DNA of 64,000 nucleotides. Source: Pontibacter chinhatensis (lineage in GTDB: Bacteria; Bacteroidota; Bacteroidia; Cytophagales; Hymenobacteraceae). Within the stretch, counting starts at the first letter, position 1, and every line of letters starts with the position of its first letter. The stretch lies in assembly GCF_900113285.1 (NCBI RefSeq), contig NZ_FOOT01000009.1, forward strand, positions 35,766 to 99,765, in the 5' to 3' direction. The notes under the pieces were generated by a model. It worked only from the letters and a program-made list of their open reading frames with translations. It made no database searches and had not been told where the DNA came from. Below, one piece after another: positions 19,642 through 28,112 of the stretch. The position numbers were made by a program, and so were the translations under genes.

Positions 19642-19863
19642 GGTACAAAGGTAAGTACATTGTTGGATTGGTGGATTGTTAAATTGTTTGAGGCTACAAA
19701 GTAGAACTGCCACCGCTTTGGGGCAGTGGCAGCTTTTGTCAGGTTTATTAGGATTAGAAGATTAACAGGAGGGCTGGCAAAGTATAGGTATAACTTAGAT
19801 GCTATACTTTAACCTAATCTTATACTTTATCCTAAACATCCTTAAATCCTGCGAATCCTAGTC

Positions 19864-20634
19864 CTAGTCAGTGCTCAGAAACCTGGTAACCAGATTGTAT
19901 ACTTCGTCTGGCGCCTCGGCATGCACCCAGTGGCCCACCCCCGGAATAGTTTCTACTTCAACGAGCGTAAAGAGGTGCTCGATATTGCCATAGATGTCTT
20001 CCTGCTTGATGTAGCCCGAGCGACCACCTTTTATGAACAGGGCGTTCTTTTTAAAAGGCGTATCAGAGGTGATGGCAGCGGCGATGTGGTCGTAGTTGTT
20101 ACAGAGAGCATCCAGGTTCATGCGCCAGCCAAAGCTATTGTCCTCTTTGCGGTAGAGGTTTTTCATCAGGAAGAGACGCACGTCCTCCTCTTTTATACTT
20201 TGCGCCAGTTGCTTGTCTATCTCGCCCCGGCTGGTAGCCGTACTCAGGTCCACCGACTGCAGGGCATTAAGAATATCGTCGTGGTGCGGCGGGTAGGCCT
20301 TGGGGGCGATGTCCACCACAATTAATTTGGTGATGCGGGTAGGGTACTTGAGGGCATACTTCATGGCGACTTTGCCGCCCATGGAGTGGCCCATGATGGC
20401 CGGAGTGGGGATGCCTAATTCGTCTACCAGGCGCAGCACATCGTCGGCCATCACGTCGTAGTTGTGCTCCTCGTTGTGGGGCGAGCGGCCGTGGTTGCGC
20501 AGGTCTACCAGAAATACGTTGTAGTGTTCCGCCAGGCGCTTGGCCAGGGTAGCCCAGTTGTCCAATGTGCCAAACAGGCCGTGCAGAATCAGCAGCGGCT
20601 GGCCGTGGCCCATTTCCTTATAGTGTAGTTTCAT
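19864..20634 (-). CDS. Alpha/beta hydrolase, YbfF esterase type
   Basis: 256-residue cytoplasmic hydrolase. The nucleophile elbow is GHSMGG (Ser84), the oxyanion motif HGLFGTLDNW (19-28) matches the YbfF esterase group, and the catalytic His is in GVGHWVHAEAP (about 235). RNHGRSPH and VVDIAPK are also typical of YbfF. Its natural substrate is not known; E. coli YbfF acts on short acyl esters in vitro. It lies 49 bases downstream of the AT-rich membrane protein and may belong to the same transcript. Confidence 0.88.
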   Translation of the reverse strand: MKLHYKEMGHGQPLLILHGLFGTLDNWATLAKRLAEHYNVFLVDLRNHGRSPHNEEHNYDVMADDVLRLVDELGIPTPAIMGHSMGGKVAMKYALKYPTRITKLIVVDIAPKAYPPHHDDILNALQSVDLSTATSRGEIDKQLAQSIKEEDVRLFLMKNLYRKEDNSFGWRMNLDALCNNYDHIAAAITSDTPFKKNALFIKGGRSGYIKQEDIYGNIEHLFTLVEVETIPGVGHWVHAEAPDEVYNLVTRFLSTD

Positions 20635-20683
20635 TTCGTTGTAGTTAATATAGGTAATGCTTACGAAAGTATAAGTGGTAAGA

Positions 20684-21334
20684 TTAGTCTATAGTTGCTA
20701 TGGAGCGTCTGGTAATTTGGGTTATAGTTAAAGCTATTAGAATAGCTAGAAGTGCTATGGTTGGCAAAAGTTTTTTTATGCCTGTACTATAAGTATGGAG
20801 CGTGTTTTGTAATTGCTCAAAAATAGTTAGTTGTTTAGCAGCAGGCGGCACAACTATAATATCATCACATAAAAGGCATTCAGTGGATATTGGAACTTCC
20901 CCCACAACTCGCTTGGGTGGAGAAGGATAAGATACCCAAAGGTTATTCCCATATGGTAGAACATTTCTAATGTCTTCTTTTTTGAAGTAATTTATCAGAC
21001 CTACAAATGAACCATATGAAGCAGAGTCTTGAAGTATAAATTGAATGCCGTTAAGTGTATCTTCTGAAGTATATAATTTTTTGATAAACTGCTTAGCATT
21101 CTCGAGCGCAACTTTATCTTTAGTTATATCGCCTGTAAGTATAACTTGTTTATAATTCCGTTCGGGGAAATGCCAGTGACTACTAAAACTTGGGTTCCAG
21201 AAATTAATCTCAATAACTCTTAAATCCAGCTTCTGAATTTCCTTCCTTCCGAAGTAAACCAACAGCAAAGGCAACAGGACCAAACTAATTAGCCCCGGTA
21301 CATAGTATAACTTCTTATACTTGCCTCTGCTCAT
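20684..21334 (-). CDS. Unknown membrane-anchored protein, AT-rich
   Basis: 216 residues, not recognised. One membrane segment near the N-terminus (about 11-29, PGLISLVLLPLLLVYF) after a basic MSRGKYKK, then a soluble region of about 155 residues with CLLCDD, then a second segment near the C-terminus (about 188-206) followed by RRS. The central part probably faces the periplasm. Base composition is visibly more AT-rich than in the flanking selD and hydrolase genes, which suggests recent acquisition or relaxed selection. It lies 10 bases after the selD stop and so may be read from the pdxJ-mnmH-selD transcript. No function is proposed. Confidence 0.75.
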   Translation of the reverse strand: MSRGKYKKLYYVPGLISLVLLPLLLVYFGRKEIQKLDLRVIEINFWNPSFSSHWHFPERNYKQVILTGDITKDKVALENAKQFIKKLYTSEDTLNGIQFILQDSASYGSFVGLINYFKKEDIRNVLPYGNNLWVSYPSPPKRVVGEVPISTECLLCDDIIVVPPAAKQLTIFEQLQNTLHTYSTGIKKLLPTIALLAILIALTITQITRRSIATID

Positions 21335-21344
21335 AAGTTTATAC

Positions 21345-22397
21345 TTACACTACTCTTATCAACTTCCCGTCCTTCTCCCGCTCTGTTAGCACGCCCAGCG
21401 GCTTCAGTTGCAGGTTATACTTCTCGAAAATTGCCAGTACCTCCTCGCGGCCTGCCGGGTCAACAGCCACTAATAGGCCACCGCTGGTTTGTGGGTCGCA
21501 GAGCAGGTGCTTTTGGTCTGGGGTGAGCTCGGCTAACTTATGGCCGTAGCTGTCGAAGTTGCGGTGGGTGCCGCCGGGAATGGCTTTCTGCGCCAGGTAC
21601 TCCAGCGCCTCCGGTATCACCGGCACTTTATCAAAGTATACTTCGGCGCTCAGGTTACTGCCCTCGCACATCTCCGAAAGGTGACCCATCAAACCAAATC
21701 CGGTGACGTCGGTCATGGCTTTTACCTGTGGCAGTTGCCCAAGCTCTGCCCCAATCTTGTTGAGCTGCATCATTTGCTGTGGGGCCAGGTGCGCGTGCTC
21801 GGGTTTCAGGATGGCTTTTTTCTGGGCCGTAGAAAGTATACCCACGCCCAGCGGTTTGGTTAAGTATAGCTCGCAGCCGGCAGTGGCCGTGTCGTTGCGC
21901 TTCAGGTGTTGGATATCTACCATGCCCGTGACGGCTAGTCCGAAGATGGGCTCCGGGCTGTCGATGCTGTGGCCACCGGCTAGCGGAATGCCTGTCTCGT
22001 GGCAGATGCTGCGGCTGCCTTCTATGACGCGCTTGGCTACTTCCGGGGCCAGCTTGTCCACGGGCCAACCCAGCACGGCAATGGCCATCATCGGCGTGCC
22101 ACCCATGGCGTACACATCCGAAATAGCGTTAGCCGAGGCAATCCTTCCGAAATCATAGGCGTCATCCACAATCGGCATGAAAAAGTCGGTGGTGCTGATA
22201 ACGGCGCGGCCCTGGCCGATGTCATACACGGCGGCATCGTCGCGGGAGCTGTTGCCAACTAATAAGTTTTTCTCCTCCGGGTAGGTGATATCGGTGTGCA
22301 GGATGGCGTCGAGCACTTTGGGGGATATTTTGCAGCCGCAGCCAGCGCCATGGCTGTACTGGGTTAGTCTTATACTTTCGGTGGATGTTTCTTCCAT
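21345..22397 (-). CDS. selD: Selenide, water dikinase SelD
   Basis: Makes selenophosphate from selenide and ATP. 350 residues, usual length. The active-site motif SHGAGCGCK has Cys20 and Lys23; it is a cysteine and not a selenocysteine form. Also visible are TDFFMPIVDDAYDFGRIASANAISDVYAMGG-type sequence (ATP and metal binding) and the C-terminal DPQTSGGLL. It starts 2 bases after the mnmH stop, so the selenophosphate is most likely meant for tRNA selenouridine. No selA, selB or selC is in the window. Confidence 0.97.
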   Translation of the reverse strand: MEETSTESIRLTQYSHGAGCGCKISPKVLDAILHTDITYPEEKNLLVGNSSRDDAAVYDIGQGRAVISTTDFFMPIVDDAYDFGRIASANAISDVYAMGGTPMMAIAVLGWPVDKLAPEVAKRVIEGSRSICHETGIPLAGGHSIDSPEPIFGLAVTGMVDIQHLKRNDTATAGCELYLTKPLGVGILSTAQKKAILKPEHAHLAPQQMMQLNKIGAELGQLPQVKAMTDVTGFGLMGHLSEMCEGSNLSAEVYFDKVPVIPEALEYLAQKAIPGGTHRNFDSYGHKLAELTPDQKHLLCDPQTSGGLLVAVDPAGREEVLAIFEKYNLQLKPLGVLTEREKDGKLIRVV

Positions 22398-22399
22398 GG

Positions 22400-23428
22400 T
22401 TAAAGCAGGTTATGTTGTTTGGCAAAGGCTACCACCTGGGCAGCGTTTTCTTCGGGGGCTATACCGGGCAGCTCCAGCGGCAGCACGTGCTGCTTTTTGG
22501 CCAGGTCGAAAGTATAGGCCTTGTCATAATACGTCAGGGCGATTTCCACCATCTTCTCCATATCGCCATCTGAGATGGCGGCCAGGGCCTCTTTCGTAGC
22601 CAGGCCTCCCAAACGCTTTTTGATTTTCAGGATAGCGGTGGCAAGTATGGCTTCGTCGGTACGGCAATACTCCTGGGCCAGTTTCTGTACCCGAAGCTTG
22701 TGGGGCACCTGCAGCATGATGGTGGGCGCGGCTTGCATCTGGTCGAAGAGCGGTTTGGGCAGCTGTACTTTGCCGATGGTGATGCTTTCATCCTCCAGCC
22801 ACAGCGGTTGCCGCGCATCCAGCTGCAGCAGCTCCATGCCCAGCAGGTTCTCGAAGTGTTCGGTGGAGGGCTGAAGGGGCATGCCTATACTTCCGAAGGC
22901 GGAGCCTTTATGGGCAGCGAGCTTTTCCAGGTCTATACTTTGCTGGCCGTGCCTGTGCAAGTATGGCAGGATATCGGTTTTGCCGCTGCCCGTGTGGCCG
23001 CTAAGTATAACCAGCCGGCGGGGCTTCTCGAACTCGGCCTGCACCAACCGGCGAAAAGCTTTGTAGCCCCCCTTCAGCAAGTATACCTCAAACCCGGAAA
23101 AACCAAGCAGCCAGGCCATAGCGCCGCTGCGCATCCCGCCACGCCAGCAGTGCACCAGCACCTTTTTGTTTTTCGCCAGCTTCCCGGCCTCCTTCACAAA
23201 GCCTGACATGCGCGGACCGAACAAGTCCAAGCCGATGAGTACGGCCGGGTCGTGGCCCTGCTGTTTGTAGGCGGTGCCTACCTTGGCGCGCTGCGCATCG
23301 TCAAAAATGGGGAAGGAATGTGCCGCAGGAATATGACCGGCCGCATACTCTTTGGGGGCGCGCACGTCCAGCACAGGCAGCTGTCTGGCCTTCTGTAGAA
23401 ACTCTTTTATGCCGATGGGGTAGACCAT
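22400..23428 (-). CDS. mnmH: tRNA 2-selenouridine synthase MnmH (SelU/YbbB)
   Basis: Replaces sulfur with selenium in 2-thiouridine at the tRNA wobble position. 342 residues: an N-terminal rhodanese domain with the active Cys94 in VHCWRGGMRS, then a P-loop domain with SGHTGSGKT (143-151). Both are diagnostic of this family. It sits between pdxJ (adjacent, no gap) and selD (2 bases), a tight operon. The donor of selenophosphate, SelD, is encoded next to it. Confidence 0.96.
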   Translation of the reverse strand: MVYPIGIKEFLQKARQLPVLDVRAPKEYAAGHIPAAHSFPIFDDAQRAKVGTAYKQQGHDPAVLIGLDLFGPRMSGFVKEAGKLAKNKKVLVHCWRGGMRSGAMAWLLGFSGFEVYLLKGGYKAFRRLVQAEFEKPRRLVILSGHTGSGKTDILPYLHRHGQQSIDLEKLAAHKGSAFGSIGMPLQPSTEHFENLLGMELLQLDARQPLWLEDESITIGKVQLPKPLFDQMQAAPTIMLQVPHKLRVQKLAQEYCRTDEAILATAILKIKKRLGGLATKEALAAISDGDMEKMVEIALTYYDKAYTFDLAKKQHVLPLELPGIAPEENAAQVVAFAKQHNLL

Positions 23429-24142
23429 CTACTTAAGCTGGCGGAGGTAGAGCTGTATCGTGTTCTCCAGCCCCAAGTATAACGCGTCGCAAATCAGGGC
23501 GTGGCCGATGCTAACTTCCAGCAGGCCCGGCAGCGTGTCGTGCAGGTACTTGAGGTTGTCCAGGTCCAGGTCGTGGCCGGCGTTCAGACCGATGCCGTAC
23601 TCCTGCGCTTTCAGGGCGGCCTTCAAGTATGGCGCGATTGCCTCCTCGCGGTTTTTGTGGTAGTTAACGGCATAGGCCTCGGTATACAGCTCCACGCGGT
23701 CTGTCTCCACCAGGGCAGCGCCCTCGATGATACTTTCCACCGGGTCCACGAAAATAGACGTGCGGATGCCGAGTTCTTTGAGCTCCAGAATCACGTCCGT
23801 CAGGAAGTCCTTGTGCTTGAGGGTGTCCCAGCCGGCGTTGGAGGTGATGGCGTCCGGAGCGTCGGGCACGAGCGTAGCCTGGGCAGGTTTTATCTCCTTT
23901 ACCAATTTCAAAAACTCCGGCGTGGGATTGCCTTCGATGTTGAACTCGGTGGTGACCACCTCCTTCAGGTCGTACACGTCGCGGTAGCGGATGTGGCGCT
24001 CGTCGGGGCGTGGGTGCACCGTGATGCCCTGGGCGCCGAAGCGCTCGCAGTCTTTGGCCGCCTGCACTACATTTGGCCTGTCGCCGCCGCGGGCGTTCCG
24101 CAGCGTGGCAATTTTGTTTATATTTACACTCAGCTTTGTCAT
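23429..24142 (-). CDS. pdxJ: Pyridoxine 5'-phosphate synthase PdxJ
   Basis: Last step of the DXP-dependent vitamin B6 route: condenses 3-amino-2-oxopropyl phosphate with deoxyxylulose 5-phosphate. 237 residues. Family motifs: LSVNINKIATLRNARGG at the N-terminus, ITVHPRPDERHI, FNIEGNPT, TLVPD, SIFVDP, ELYTEAYA, and GLNAGHDLDLDNL near the end. It is the first gene of a minus-strand run with mnmH and selD and is divergent from the yqeY gene across 162 bases. A functional link between B6 synthesis and selenouridine is not obvious. Confidence 0.97.
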   Translation of the reverse strand: MTKLSVNINKIATLRNARGGDRPNVVQAAKDCERFGAQGITVHPRPDERHIRYRDVYDLKEVVTTEFNIEGNPTPEFLKLVKEIKPAQATLVPDAPDAITSNAGWDTLKHKDFLTDVILELKELGIRTSIFVDPVESIIEGAALVETDRVELYTEAYAVNYHKNREEAIAPYLKAALKAQEYGIGLNAGHDLDLDNLKYLHDTLPGLLEVSIGHALICDALYLGLENTIQLYLRQLK

Positions 24143-24304
24143 GGCTCTATTTTTCGGACCGCAGCCCTGTTGTTATCATACGAGTTTAGAATGACTAAAT
24201 TAGTGGAATTTTATGTAAGATGACAGTAGGCGGATATGGCCTTTGGAGCTGATAGCCACGTAAGCAATAGCATCTCAATCAGATAAAGTATAAAACCAAA
24301 AACT

Positions 24305-24766
24305 ATGACGCTAAAACAACGCATCGATGCTGACATCAAACAGGCAATGCTAGCCAAAGATAAAGCACGCCTGCAGGCACTCAGAGGGATAAAGTCGCTG
24401 ATTATGCTGGCCGAAACCGAGAAGGGCGGCACCGAGGGCATTGATCAGGCCACTGAGTTAAAGCTGCTGACCAAGGCTGCCAAGCAGCGCCGCGAATCGG
24501 CAGAACTATACGCCCAGCAGGGCCGCGCCGACCTGGAGCAGGTAGAAATGGCCGAGCTGGCCGTGATTGAAGAATACCTGCCCAAGCAACTCGACGAGGG
24601 CGACCTGCGCATACGCCTGGTAGAGATTATCCAGCGGGTGGGCGCCACCGGTCCCTCCGACCTGGGCAAGGTAATGGGCGTAGCCTCCAAAGAGCTGGCC
24701 GGCCAGGCCGACGGACGCGCCATTTCTCAGGCAGTAAGCGACCTGCTGAACAATACCGATTTTTAA
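24305..24766 (+). CDS. GatB/YqeY domain protein
   Basis: 153-residue helical protein resembling the tail domain of the GatB amidotransferase subunit. MTLKQRIDADIKQAMLAKDK, LRGIKS, a middle of the form KQRRESAELYAQQGR, EEYLPKQL and GKVMG are standard for YqeY. Free-standing YqeY is widespread and its role is unclear, perhaps linked to tRNA or aminoacylation. It stands alone: a hairpin follows and CvpA starts 130 bases later. Confidence 0.93.
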   Translation: MTLKQRIDADIKQAMLAKDKARLQALRGIKSLIMLAETEKGGTEGIDQATELKLLTKAAKQRRESAELYAQQGRADLEQVEMAELAVIEEYLPKQLDEGDLRIRLVEIIQRVGATGPSDLGKVMGVASKELAGQADGRAISQAVSDLLNNTDF

Positions 24767-24778
24767 AGTATAAATTTG

Positions 24779-24816
24779 CAGCTGTTGCCGCCATTCTTCC
24801 AAGGCTGCAACAGCTG
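24779..24816 (+). terminator. Hairpin downstream of the yqeY gene
   Basis: A perfect 10-base-pair stem (24779-24788 with 24807-24816) with an 18-base loop, 12 bases after the stop. No T run follows, so it may be a weak terminator or only an RNA end structure. Confidence 0.35.
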
Positions 24817-24896
24817 TAGCTTCCGGGTAAAGTATGGGTGGGCTATACTTTGCCCAAATGTATGAAGTGCTGCTACTTCCACCCTTTTTATAGATT

Positions 24897-25415
24897 ATGA
24901 GTATGTTTGACATTTTTCTGGCTATTCCGATTGCCTATGGCGCCTTCATGGGTTTCCGGAAGGGCCTGCTGCTGGAGCTGGTGTCGTTGGTGGCGCTGGT
25001 GCTGGCTATACTTGGCGGCCTGAAACTGCTGGACACGGCCCTGCCCCTGATGGCCGGTTTTATTGGCGACGCGCATGGGCTCTTGCCCTACGTTACCTTC
25101 CTGGTTGTTTTTGTGGGCATCATCCTGCTCATTCACCTGGGCGGCCTGATGCTCAAGAAAGTAGTGGATTTTACCCCCTTCGGGTTATTTGACAATGTGC
25201 TGGGCGCGATACTGGGCGGCCTGAAGTGGTGCCTGGCCCTGAGCCTACTGCTCTACGTGTCCGACATGGCCGGTATCAGCGTATCTAAAGACACAGCAGC
25301 GGCCTCAATGATTTACCCGGTGGTACTCAAAACCACTCCTTACGCCCTCGACATCCTAAGCTACGTGCTCCCGTTCATCAAAGCCCTCATCACCTCGGTT
25401 AGGCAACACTTTTAG
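24897..25415 (+). CDS. CvpA family membrane protein
   Basis: 172 residues with four predicted membrane segments. The family features are an N-terminal segment (DIFLAIPIAYGAFMGFRKG), a basic turn, a second segment (LLELVSLVALVLAIL), a third about 60-80, and a GAILGGLKWCLALSLLLY block near residue 100-120. CvpA is needed for colicin V production in E. coli and contributes to envelope homeostasis elsewhere; the molecular function is not settled. A second ATG two codons on (24903) is an alternative start. A TATACTTTG sequence at 24844 resembles a -7 box but also matches the repeated word of this genome. Confidence 0.88.
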   Translation: MSMFDIFLAIPIAYGAFMGFRKGLLLELVSLVALVLAILGGLKLLDTALPLMAGFIGDAHGLLPYVTFLVVFVGIILLIHLGGLMLKKVVDFTPFGLFDNVLGAILGGLKWCLALSLLLYVSDMAGISVSKDTAAASMIYPVVLKTTPYALDILSYVLPFIKALITSVRQHF

Positions 25416-25587
25416 GAGTTTAAGAGTTGGGGTGTTAGAGAGTTTAGGAGTTACAGTTGCTTAATACGATATTCATGCTTTGCAGCAGCTCCCGGAATCC
25501 ATTTGATGGCAATGAGAACAAAGGTTCATGCTTCATCAACTCTTAAACTCTTTAATTCCCAAACTCCCCAACTCCTCAACTCTCCCC
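25411..25587. repeat. Intergenic inverted-repeat element (GAGTT-rich), partial relative of the 51888 element
   Basis: Both ends of this intergenic gap are built of short words such as GGAGTTT, AAGAGTT and AGTTGGGG: 25411-25452 on one side, and the reverse complement form at 25537-25587 on the other. The arms are imperfect, unlike those at 51888-52156, but the vocabulary is the same. The right arm ends directly before the start codon of the amidotransferase gene, so it would lie in its leader. The centre (25453-25536) shows no other feature. Confidence 0.55.
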
Positions 25588-26160
25588 ATGCTTTTGCTGC
25601 TCGATAACTTCGATTCCTTTACGTACAACCTGGTGGATTATTTTGGCCGGTTGGGGGTGGAGGTGCAGGTGGTGCGCAATGACGTGCCGCTACAGGAGCT
25701 GCAGCAGCTGCCGGTGAAGGGTGTGGTGCTCTCGCCGGGGCCGGGCGTGCCGCAACAGGCCGGAAGTATGATGGAGGTGATACAGTATTACCATAGCCGT
25801 GTGCCGATGCTGGGCATTTGCCTGGGGCACCAGGCGCTGGGAGAGTTCTTCGGGGCTAGGCTGGAGAAGGGGCTGCGGCCCATGCACGGGAAAATCTCAG
25901 AAATTACCTGCGAGCCGGATGCTCTTTTTGAGGGACTGCCTCGCACAATGCCGGTGGTGCGTTATCACTCGCTGGTGCTGCGGCAGGTGCCTGAAAGTAT
26001 AAAACCACTGGCCCATACTGCGGAAGGGGAGTTGATGGCCTTTCGCCACCGGGAGCTGCCGCTGTACGCCCTGCAGTTCCACCCCGAGGCGGCCCTGACC
26101 ACGTATGGCCTGCAGATGCTCCAAAACTGGCTCCGTATCGTAAAGTTGCTTGGCTCCTGA
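25588..26160 (+). CDS. Anthranilate / aminodeoxychorismate synthase component II (TrpG/PabA)
   Basis: Class I glutamine amidotransferase subunit of 190 residues that feeds ammonia to TrpE or PabB. The nucleophile is Cys78 in GICLGHQ, and the His-Glu pair is in FHPEA (165-167); DNFDSFTYN and LSPGPG are typical of this subgroup. The ATG at 25588 is chosen because the family begins at MLLLLDNFDS; the 20 codons above it come from the intergenic repeat. It is not beside trpE, pabB or other trp genes, so folate (PabA) use is as likely as tryptophan. Confidence 0.9.
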   Translation: MLLLLDNFDSFTYNLVDYFGRLGVEVQVVRNDVPLQELQQLPVKGVVLSPGPGVPQQAGSMMEVIQYYHSRVPMLGICLGHQALGEFFGARLEKGLRPMHGKISEITCEPDALFEGLPRTMPVVRYHSLVLRQVPESIKPLAHTAEGELMAFRHRELPLYALQFHPEAALTTYGLQMLQNWLRIVKLLGS

Positions 26161-26676
26161 ACCAGTTAAAACTGAAGAAACGCTGAGCCTTTCCGCGTTG
26201 ACTGAGCCCTTTTCCAGTTGCGGAGAAAGCATTTCATCTATAGTATTTTATAAATTGCCCTCATTTGGGATGCTGGTACCCCTCCGTTTTCGGCGGCACT
26301 ATTGCCCCGTGCGGATTTGCTGCGGCAGCGGCTAGAAACAGGCGATTTTTTATACTTGCACTCCTGTTGATTAACAAGTGTAACGGCAAAGCATTTTCAT
26401 GCGATTCTGGCGCGGGAGCAGCATCTGACCGAGGAACGGGCAAAAAAAGGCGCTTTGCTAATCTGCTCTATATGCTTCAAATTTGGGTTAGTATTGTTAA
26501 TATTGCGCGAACATCGGGCTCTTAGGGCTCAGCCTTTGTTTTTACATGGCAAGCAGGCGAATTTACACTTTTGCGGCACCTGCGGGCTAAGGCAGTTGCG
26601 GGTTCCGGTAACCGGTTGCTGCTGTAGAAAGTATAAGCAAAGGCAGCGCACAGGATTTTTATAAGTTTTTCGATTC
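26161..26676. other. Intergenic region without a recognised gene
   Basis: 516 bases. It holds two copies of the repeated word (TATACTT at about 26350, AAGTATA at about 26629) and T-rich stretches. A plus-strand frame of 86 codons (26265-26525) and others have no family features and odd composition. A TACACTTTTG at 26564-26573 is promoter-like for the hydrolase at 26677 but has three bases where two are expected. I see no tRNA or known riboswitch. Confidence 0.4.
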
Positions 26677-27450
26677 ATGAATTTACAAGTCAAACAAGAA
26701 GGAGATTATCAGTATATTGATGAGGGAGAAGGAGAAGTGCTGCTGCTGTTGCACGGGCTTTTCGGGGCACTCAGTAACTGGAACGGCGTTGTAAAACATT
26801 TCTCGAAGAACTACCGTGTGGTTATCCCGCTCATGCCGATTTATGAAATGCCACTGCACAAGGCGGGCGTGCCCGGCCTGGTGAACTTTGTGGAAGGTTT
26901 CGTGAAGATGAAAAAGCTGCGGGACCTGACGCTGCTCGGCAACTCGCTTGGCGGGCATGTGGGGCTGGTGTACACGCTTGATAACCCGACGATGGTAAAG
27001 CGCCTGGTGCTTACCGGCAGCTCGGGCCTGTTCGAGGACTCGATGGGAGGCTCGTTCCCCAAGCGCGGCAACTATGCTTATGTGGAGGAGCGCGTGGGCT
27101 ATACGTTCTACGACCCCAAAACGGCCACCCGGGAGCTGGTGGATGAGGTGTTCTCCATTACGAACAGCAACGCCAAGTGCCTGCGCATCATTTCCATCGC
27201 CAAGTCGGCCCAACGGCATAACATGGCGAAAGATATCACAAACATACAGGTGCCCACGTTGTTAATATGGGGACTGAATGATACTATTACGCCGCCTCTG
27301 GTGGCCTACGAATTCAATAGGCTGATTAAGAGCTCCGAGCTATACTTTATTGATAAGTGCGGACACGCGCCAATGATGGAACATCCGGAGAAGTTTAACA
27401 GTATCTTAGAGAAATATTTAGAGAGAACCCCCATAGCCTCACCTGTATGA
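26677..27450 (+). CDS. Alpha/beta hydrolase
   Basis: 257-residue alpha/beta-fold hydrolase. HGLFGALSNW (26-35) provides the oxyanion hole, the nucleophile elbow is GNSLGG (Ser90), and the catalytic His is in DKCGHAPMMEHP (about 230); WGLNDTITP carries the acid. It resembles C-C bond hydrolases and haloalkane-dehalogenase-like esterases, but the substrate cannot be told. Its stop overlaps the start of the CBS protein by four bases (ATGA), the start of a run CBS - barrel - NAD kinase, so it is probably co-expressed with them. Confidence 0.88.
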   Translation: MNLQVKQEGDYQYIDEGEGEVLLLLHGLFGALSNWNGVVKHFSKNYRVVIPLMPIYEMPLHKAGVPGLVNFVEGFVKMKKLRDLTLLGNSLGGHVGLVYTLDNPTMVKRLVLTGSSGLFEDSMGGSFPKRGNYAYVEERVGYTFYDPKTATRELVDEVFSITNSNAKCLRIISIAKSAQRHNMAKDITNIQVPTLLIWGLNDTITPPLVAYEFNRLIKSSELYFIDKCGHAPMMEHPEKFNSILEKYLERTPIASPV

Positions 27451-28112
27451 TTGCCGAAGAACTCATCAACCAAATGATACCGCCGCTAAAGCTCTACGAC
27501 ACCGTGGAGAAGGCTTTGCGTTGGATGGATGAGTTCCGCGTAAACGAGTTGCCCGTGGTGAGCAACCGCAAGTATATGGGGCTGGCCACCGAGCTTAGCC
27601 TTATTGAACTGCCCGACCGCACGCAGCCGCTCAAAGACCTAGAGCTGCAATATAAAGATGTGCACGTGCAGGGACCGCAGCACTTTTACGATGTGATGGA
27701 GGCCGCCATCAAAAATAAAATACAAGTAGTGGCCGTGCTGGACGACGAGCAGGACTACATGGGCGTGATCACGATCAACGATACCTTGGCGGCTTTCGGG
27801 CAGATGTCGGCGCTGCAAGGCTCGGGAAGTATACTGGTGCTCTCCATGCCCGAGCGCGATTACTCGCTGGCCCAGATCAGCCGCCTGATAGAGGAGGAGA
27901 ACGTGAAGATCCTCAGCGCCTACGTGTCGCCGGACGAGCTGGACCCTTACAAAATCAAGCTCACGCTCAAGCTCAACACCAACGACCTGAGCCGTATCAT
28001 TGCCACCCTGGAGCGCTTTGAGTACCGCATTACCGCCCAATTTAACGACAACACCGAATACGACGTGGGCCGCGACCGGCTCGACATGCTCTTTAAATAC
28101 CTCGATATTTAA
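27447..28112 (+). CDS. CBS-pair protein with C-terminal ACT-like region
   Basis: 221 residues. Two CBS motifs in the first ~125 residues (LRWMDEFRVNELPVV and VVAVLDDEQDYMGVITINDTL) form one adenosine-ligand-binding module. The C-terminal 90 residues (GSILVLSMPERDYSLAQISRLIEEENVKIL) read like an ACT-type regulatory domain. The CBS plus ACT layout is known from AcuB-like proteins. It overlaps the hydrolase by four bases and the next gene by one (TAATG), so translation is coupled. Neighbourhood with NAD kinase is common in Bacteroidota; the sensed ligand is unknown. Confidence 0.88.
   Translation: MIAEELINQMIPPLKLYDTVEKALRWMDEFRVNELPVVSNRKYMGLATELSLIELPDRTQPLKDLELQYKDVHVQGPQHFYDVMEAAIKNKIQVVAVLDDEQDYMGVITINDTLAAFGQMSALQGSGSILVLSMPERDYSLAQISRLIEEENVKILSAYVSPDELDPYKIKLTLKLNTNDLSRIIATLERFEYRITAQFNDNTEYDVGRDRLDMLFKYLDI

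Noticed and set aside
26265..26525. Plus-strand frame of 86 codons in the gap before the hydrolase
   Set aside because: Low-complexity Cys/Ala-rich translation, codon use unlike neighbouring genes.
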